A stretch of DNA of 10,759 bases, from assembly GCA_046715235.1 (NCBI GenBank), contig JBKJZO010000007.1, forward strand, positions 1 to 10,759, read 5' to 3'. This DNA comes from JBKJZO01 sp046715235. Lineage in GTDB: Bacteria; Actinomycetota; Actinomycetes; BP-191. Each line of letters begins with the position of its first letter. The stretch's first letter is position 1. A program made the position numbers and the translations under genes. The notes under the pieces were generated by a model, which saw only the letters and a list, made by a program, of their open reading frames with translations, was not told the DNA's origin and did not search any database. Shown piece after piece: positions 8,281 to 10,759 of the stretch.

Positions 8281-9837
8281 GTGAATCGCCCCACGCACGT
8301 GCGTGCTGCGGTCGCGGGCGGGCTGTCCGCCGCGGTCGGCGTTGGAGTCACCGAGCTACTGGCCGGTGCGCTCGATGGTGTCGATTCACTGGTCGTGGCG
8401 ATCGGGAATTCGGTGATCGACGCCGTACCGGGCGAGCTCGAGCGGTTCGCGATCCGCAACTTCGGAAGCAACGACAAGCCGGTCCTCCTCACGACGATCG
8501 TGGTCCTGGCAGTGCTGTTCGGCGCGCTATTGGGGCTGGCTGCCAGGAGGCACGTCGCGATCGCGGCCGCGGGTTTCGCCGCGTTCGCCGCGCTCGGGGT
8601 TCTGGCTGCGACACAGGACAGCGGGGCGTCGGTGGTTCGGGTGGTCGTCGTCGCGGCGGTGGGGGCGCTCGCGGGTTTGGTCACGTTGGTCGCGATGTTG
8701 CGCGCCGCCGTACCGCCGGCACGGGACGCCGAACACCTGACGGTCCGCCCGTCCGACCCGGGGGTTGACCGGCGCGGGTTCGTGCGGATCGCCGCGACGG
8801 CCGTGGTCGTAGCCGCAAGCACCGGCATCGCCGGCCGCATGCTCGCCGGGCGTGAACGCATCGCCGCGATCCGCGCGGCGGTCAAGAGACCGACCCCGGC
8901 CAAGCTCGCGCCGTCTGCGCCGGCCGGCGCCGATCTCGGCATCGACGGCGTCGCGCCGCTCTACGTGCCCAACCGCGACTTCTACCGCATCGACACTGCG
9001 CTGACGGTGCCGCAGATCGACCCGGGCAATTGGGAGCTCGTCGTACGAGGCCGGGTCGACCGCCCCTTCCGGCTCAGCTACGACGAACTGCTCGCGATGC
9101 CGCACATCGAAGCCGACATCACCCTCGCCTGCGTGTCCAACGAGGTCGGCGGCGGCCTCATCGGCAACGCCAGGTGGCAGGGCGTCCCGCTGTCCGTGCT
9201 GCTCGATCGCGCCGGCGTACACGCCGACGGCGATCAGATCGTCGGCGTGTCGAAGGACGGGTTCACGGCCGGCTTCCCGACCGCGATTGCAACGAGCCAG
9301 CCAGACGCGATGGTCGCCTTGTTCATGAACGGCGAGGCGCTGCCGGCCCGGCATGGCTTCCCGGCTCGCCTCGTCATACCGGGCCTCTACGGCTACGTGT
9401 CCGCGACCAAGTGGCTGACGGCGATCGAGCTCGACGGCTGGAAGGACCGCGACGGTTACTGGATCCCGCGCGGCTGGTCGAAGGAAGGCCCGATCAAGAC
9501 CCAGTCGCGCATCGACGTTCCGCGCAGTGGGCAGGTGCTGGCCGGCGGGCGTACGCCGATCGCGGGCGTCGCGTGGGCGCAAGGGCGCGGCGTGACCGGC
9601 GTCGAAGTGCGCGTGGACGACGGCCCGTGGCAGCCGGCCCGCCTCGCCGACTCGCTCGGTGTGAACTGCTGGCGGCAGTGGGTTTACGACTGGACCGCCG
9701 GTCCGGGCGAACACACGATCGCCGTACGCGCGACGGATGCGACCGGCTACGTGCAGACCGACAAGCGCAGCAGCGTTGATCCGGACGGGGCGACCGGACA
9801 CCATACGATCCAGGTCGAGGTCGGCAGCAGGGGATAG
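8281..9837 (+). CDS. polytopic membrane molybdopterin-dependent oxidoreductase (sulfite oxidase family)
   Basis: The 518-residue protein has four N-terminal membrane helices (about 9-31, 67-86, 88-107 and 113-136). A cytoplasmic loop then carries a twin-arginine motif DRRGFVR (Arg164-Arg165), directly before a moderately hydrophobic fifth helix (IAATAVVVAASTGIAG) and an Arg/Lys-rich stretch. The extracytoplasmic catalytic part follows: a sulfite-oxidase-type Mo-cofactor domain (about 233-400) with the presumed metal-ligand Cys284 in LACVSNEVGGGLIGN, then a Mo-co dimerisation domain (about 418-515, VEVRVDDGPWQPA, HTIAVRATD). This topology matches actinobacterial proteins inserted by Sec for the first helices and by Tat for the last, so that the folded cofactor domain is exported. 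No haem or cytochrome domain is present, and substrate and electron partner are unknown. GTG 8281 is the start. It follows the tetR gene by 45 nt. Confidence 0.92.
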   Translation: MNRPTHVRAAVAGGLSAAVGVGVTELLAGALDGVDSLVVAIGNSVIDAVPGELERFAIRNFGSNDKPVLLTTIVVLAVLFGALLGLAARRHVAIAAAGFAAFAALGVLAATQDSGASVVRVVVVAAVGALAGLVTLVAMLRAAVPPARDAEHLTVRPSDPGVDRRGFVRIAATAVVVAASTGIAGRMLAGRERIAAIRAAVKRPTPAKLAPSAPAGADLGIDGVAPLYVPNRDFYRIDTALTVPQIDPGNWELVVRGRVDRPFRLSYDELLAMPHIEADITLACVSNEVGGGLIGNARWQGVPLSVLLDRAGVHADGDQIVGVSKDGFTAGFPTAIATSQPDAMVALFMNGEALPARHGFPARLVIPGLYGYVSATKWLTAIELDGWKDRDGYWIPRGWSKEGPIKTQSRIDVPRSGQVLAGGRTPIAGVAWAQGRGVTGVEVRVDDGPWQPARLADSLGVNCWRQWVYDWTAGPGEHTIAVRATDATGYVQTDKRSSVDPDGATGHHTIQVEVGSRG

Positions 9838-9840
9838 CAC

Positions 9841-9846
9841 AGGAGG
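9841..9846 (+). promoter_or_regulatory. strong ribosome binding site AGGAGG
   Basis: A full AGGAGG core lies 4 nt before ATG 9851. It is the best Shine-Dalgarno match noticed in the window and selects this ATG although the frame is open further upstream (from 9737) inside the molybdoenzyme gene. Confidence 0.75.
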
Positions 9847-9850
9847 CAGC

Positions 9851-10264
9851 ATGGCCGAGGTCACCGGTGACGGCACTCCCGACAGCCCGTGGACCTTGCG
9901 TACGCCGCCGGGCCAGTCGGAGTACCTGCTGTTCCGCGACGAGTCGCGCGATCCGCCCGCTCTGGTCTGCAAGGTGGGCACGACCGAGCTGAGCTACCAC
10001 CTGCGCTGCATCGAGGACCTGCACGCCATGCTCAAGGAGAACGGCGACTGGGTGCCGCTCGGCGCCGCCGACGAGCAGAAGCCCGCGGCTGAAGGCAGCG
10101 TCGAGGCGTGGGGGCGCTCGGAGGCCAACCCGGTCGGCGGCTGGTATGGGTTGCGCAAGGGCTACCGCGGCCGTTTCGGCATGTACGTGCCGCCGTTGCT
10201 CGAGCACCTCGGGCTCGCGGAGCTGGAGCACAACGCGCGCAACAACAGGATGCGCGCGCTGTAG
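9851..10264 (+). CDS. conserved-looking actinobacterial protein of unknown function
   Basis: This is a soluble protein of 137 residues with no signal peptide, membrane helix or metal motif. Its composition is ordinary and its end is rich in the kind of residues that stay invariant: PPALVCKVG (36-43), LRCIEDLHAML, GDWVPLGAADEQKP (65-78), VEAWGR, NPVGGWYGLRKGYRGRFGMYVPPLL and a closing HNARNNRMRAL. I recall closely similar small hypothetical proteins in other actinomycetes but can give no function. Two cysteines (40 and 53) are present without a pairing pattern. The gene starts 13 nt after the molybdoenzyme stop with a strong ribosome binding site, so it is probably in the same transcript. The next gene begins directly after its stop (TAG-ATG). 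Confidence 0.85.
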   Translation: MAEVTGDGTPDSPWTLRTPPGQSEYLLFRDESRDPPALVCKVGTTELSYHLRCIEDLHAMLKENGDWVPLGAADEQKPAAEGSVEAWGRSEANPVGGWYGLRKGYRGRFGMYVPPLLEHLGLAELEHNARNNRMRAL

Positions 10265-10759
10265 ATGTCGCATCGCGCGGGCCCGCCGGACTCCCCGGCC
10301 CGGGACAGTAGACGGCTGATGCGTCGGCACAGTCGTGTCCGGACCCTGGCGGTTAACGGCGTGGTTGCTGTCGTCGTCCTCGTCGTGGCGCTCACCTGGC
10401 TGGCCATGCGCGGATCGAACACACCCGAGGATTCCCAGCCGGAGCCGACTGTCATTCAAGAGCCAGTCGAGCCGGCGGAGTCCGCGCCGCCGGTCGTCGG
10501 CGTACTCACCGCGGACGATGCATGGCTGCCCGGTTGGCGTGTTGTCGCGGGCGAGGAAAGCGCGACCGTCGCCCCTTCGCTCGTTTGCGGAGCCACCGAG
10601 ACTGCGGGGCCCCTGAGTGGTCCGACGCAGACACTGACTAACGGGTCGGCGTCCATAAGGGTCCATGCCCTGACCGACGCGCGCGATCCCACCAACGCGT
10701 TAAAGGCCATCTACGCGCATTGCCCCGGCACCAACCCCCGCCTCGCCGGCCCGACCCCA
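10265..10759 (+). CDS. single-pass membrane protein, 5' part only (runs off the window)
   Basis: An open frame of 165 codons begins at ATG 10265, immediately after the previous stop, and is still open at the right edge. It encodes a basic cytoplasmic N-terminus, one membrane helix at about 28-48 (AVNGVVAVVVLVVALTWLAM), a Pro/Glu-rich spacer (about 53-77) and the start of an extracytoplasmic domain (DDAWLPGWRVV) with Cys108 and Cys153, which might form a disulfide. Third positions are mostly G/C throughout. ATG 10319 is an alternative start, 18 codons in. An inverted repeat CGGGCC/GGCCCG (10278-10283, 10297-10302) would then be intergenic. No ribosome binding site clearly favours either. The layout resembles actinobacterial membrane-anchored sensor or lipoprotein-like domains, but the family is not recognised. 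Confidence 0.7.
   Translation, partial: MSHRAGPPDSPARDSRRLMRRHSRVRTLAVNGVVAVVVLVVALTWLAMRGSNTPEDSQPEPTVIQEPVEPAESAPPVVGVLTADDAWLPGWRVVAGEESATVAPSLVCGATETAGPLSGPTQTLTNGSASIRVHALTDARDPTNALKAIYAHCPGTNPRLAGPTP

Noticed and set aside
8527..9981. 484-codon minus-strand frame over the molybdoenzyme
   Set aside because: It is a high-GC shadow with no recognisable domain. The opposite strand has a clear Mo-cofactor domain and dimerisation domain.

Overview
The window is very GC-rich DNA with almost all third codon positions G or C. It carries the conserved actinobacterial gene block ftsK – rodZ-like – rimO – pgsA – cinA – clgR, so the source is almost certainly an actinomycete (Actinomycetota). The exact order cannot be fixed by eye. 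The genes after clgR differ from the mycobacterial arrangement, which argues against a mycobacterium. All ten supported genes lie on the + strand, and every long minus-strand frame is a high-GC shadow of one of them.

Layout. Bases 1-114 hold a strongly G-rich tract and the putative ftsK promoter. Bases 115-2616 encode the FtsK/SpoIIIE DNA translocase. A short gap with a plausible promoter leads into a tight cluster: a membrane-anchored RodZ-like HTH protein (2736-3557), the ribosomal protein S12 methylthiotransferase RimO (about 3613-5085), a CDP-alcohol phosphatidyltransferase PgsA (5082-5828, GTGA overlap with rimO) and CinA (5833-7101, 4-nt gap). After a 123-nt intergenic region with a perfect palindrome and a short upstream ORF comes clgR (7225-7593), the Clp/Lon protease regulator. 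It is followed by a TetR-type repressor (7672-8235), a polytopic membrane sulfite-oxidase-like molybdoenzyme (8281-9837), a small conserved-looking soluble protein of unknown function (9851-10264), and the start of a single-pass membrane protein that runs off the right edge (10265 onward).

How it fits together. The first part is core cell-division and envelope housekeeping: chromosome pumping at the septum, a RodZ-like membrane HTH protein, phosphatidylglycerolphosphate synthesis, translation-related modification and pyridine-nucleotide salvage. ClgR ties this to protein quality control. The second part (tetR, Mo-enzyme, unknown protein, membrane protein) is co-directional with short gaps and may be one transcription unit, but its function is not known.

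No mobile element, CRISPR array, tRNA, rRNA or phage signature was seen. The most interesting points are: the molybdoenzyme's five-helix, internal twin-arginine layout (Sec/Tat dual targeting); 78 nt of coding-like sequence ahead of tetR that lacks a canonical start and lies in frame with clgR; a 12-codon upstream ORF overlapping clgR by ATGA; and repeated TANNNT-N6-8-start arrangements suggesting leaderless mRNAs.
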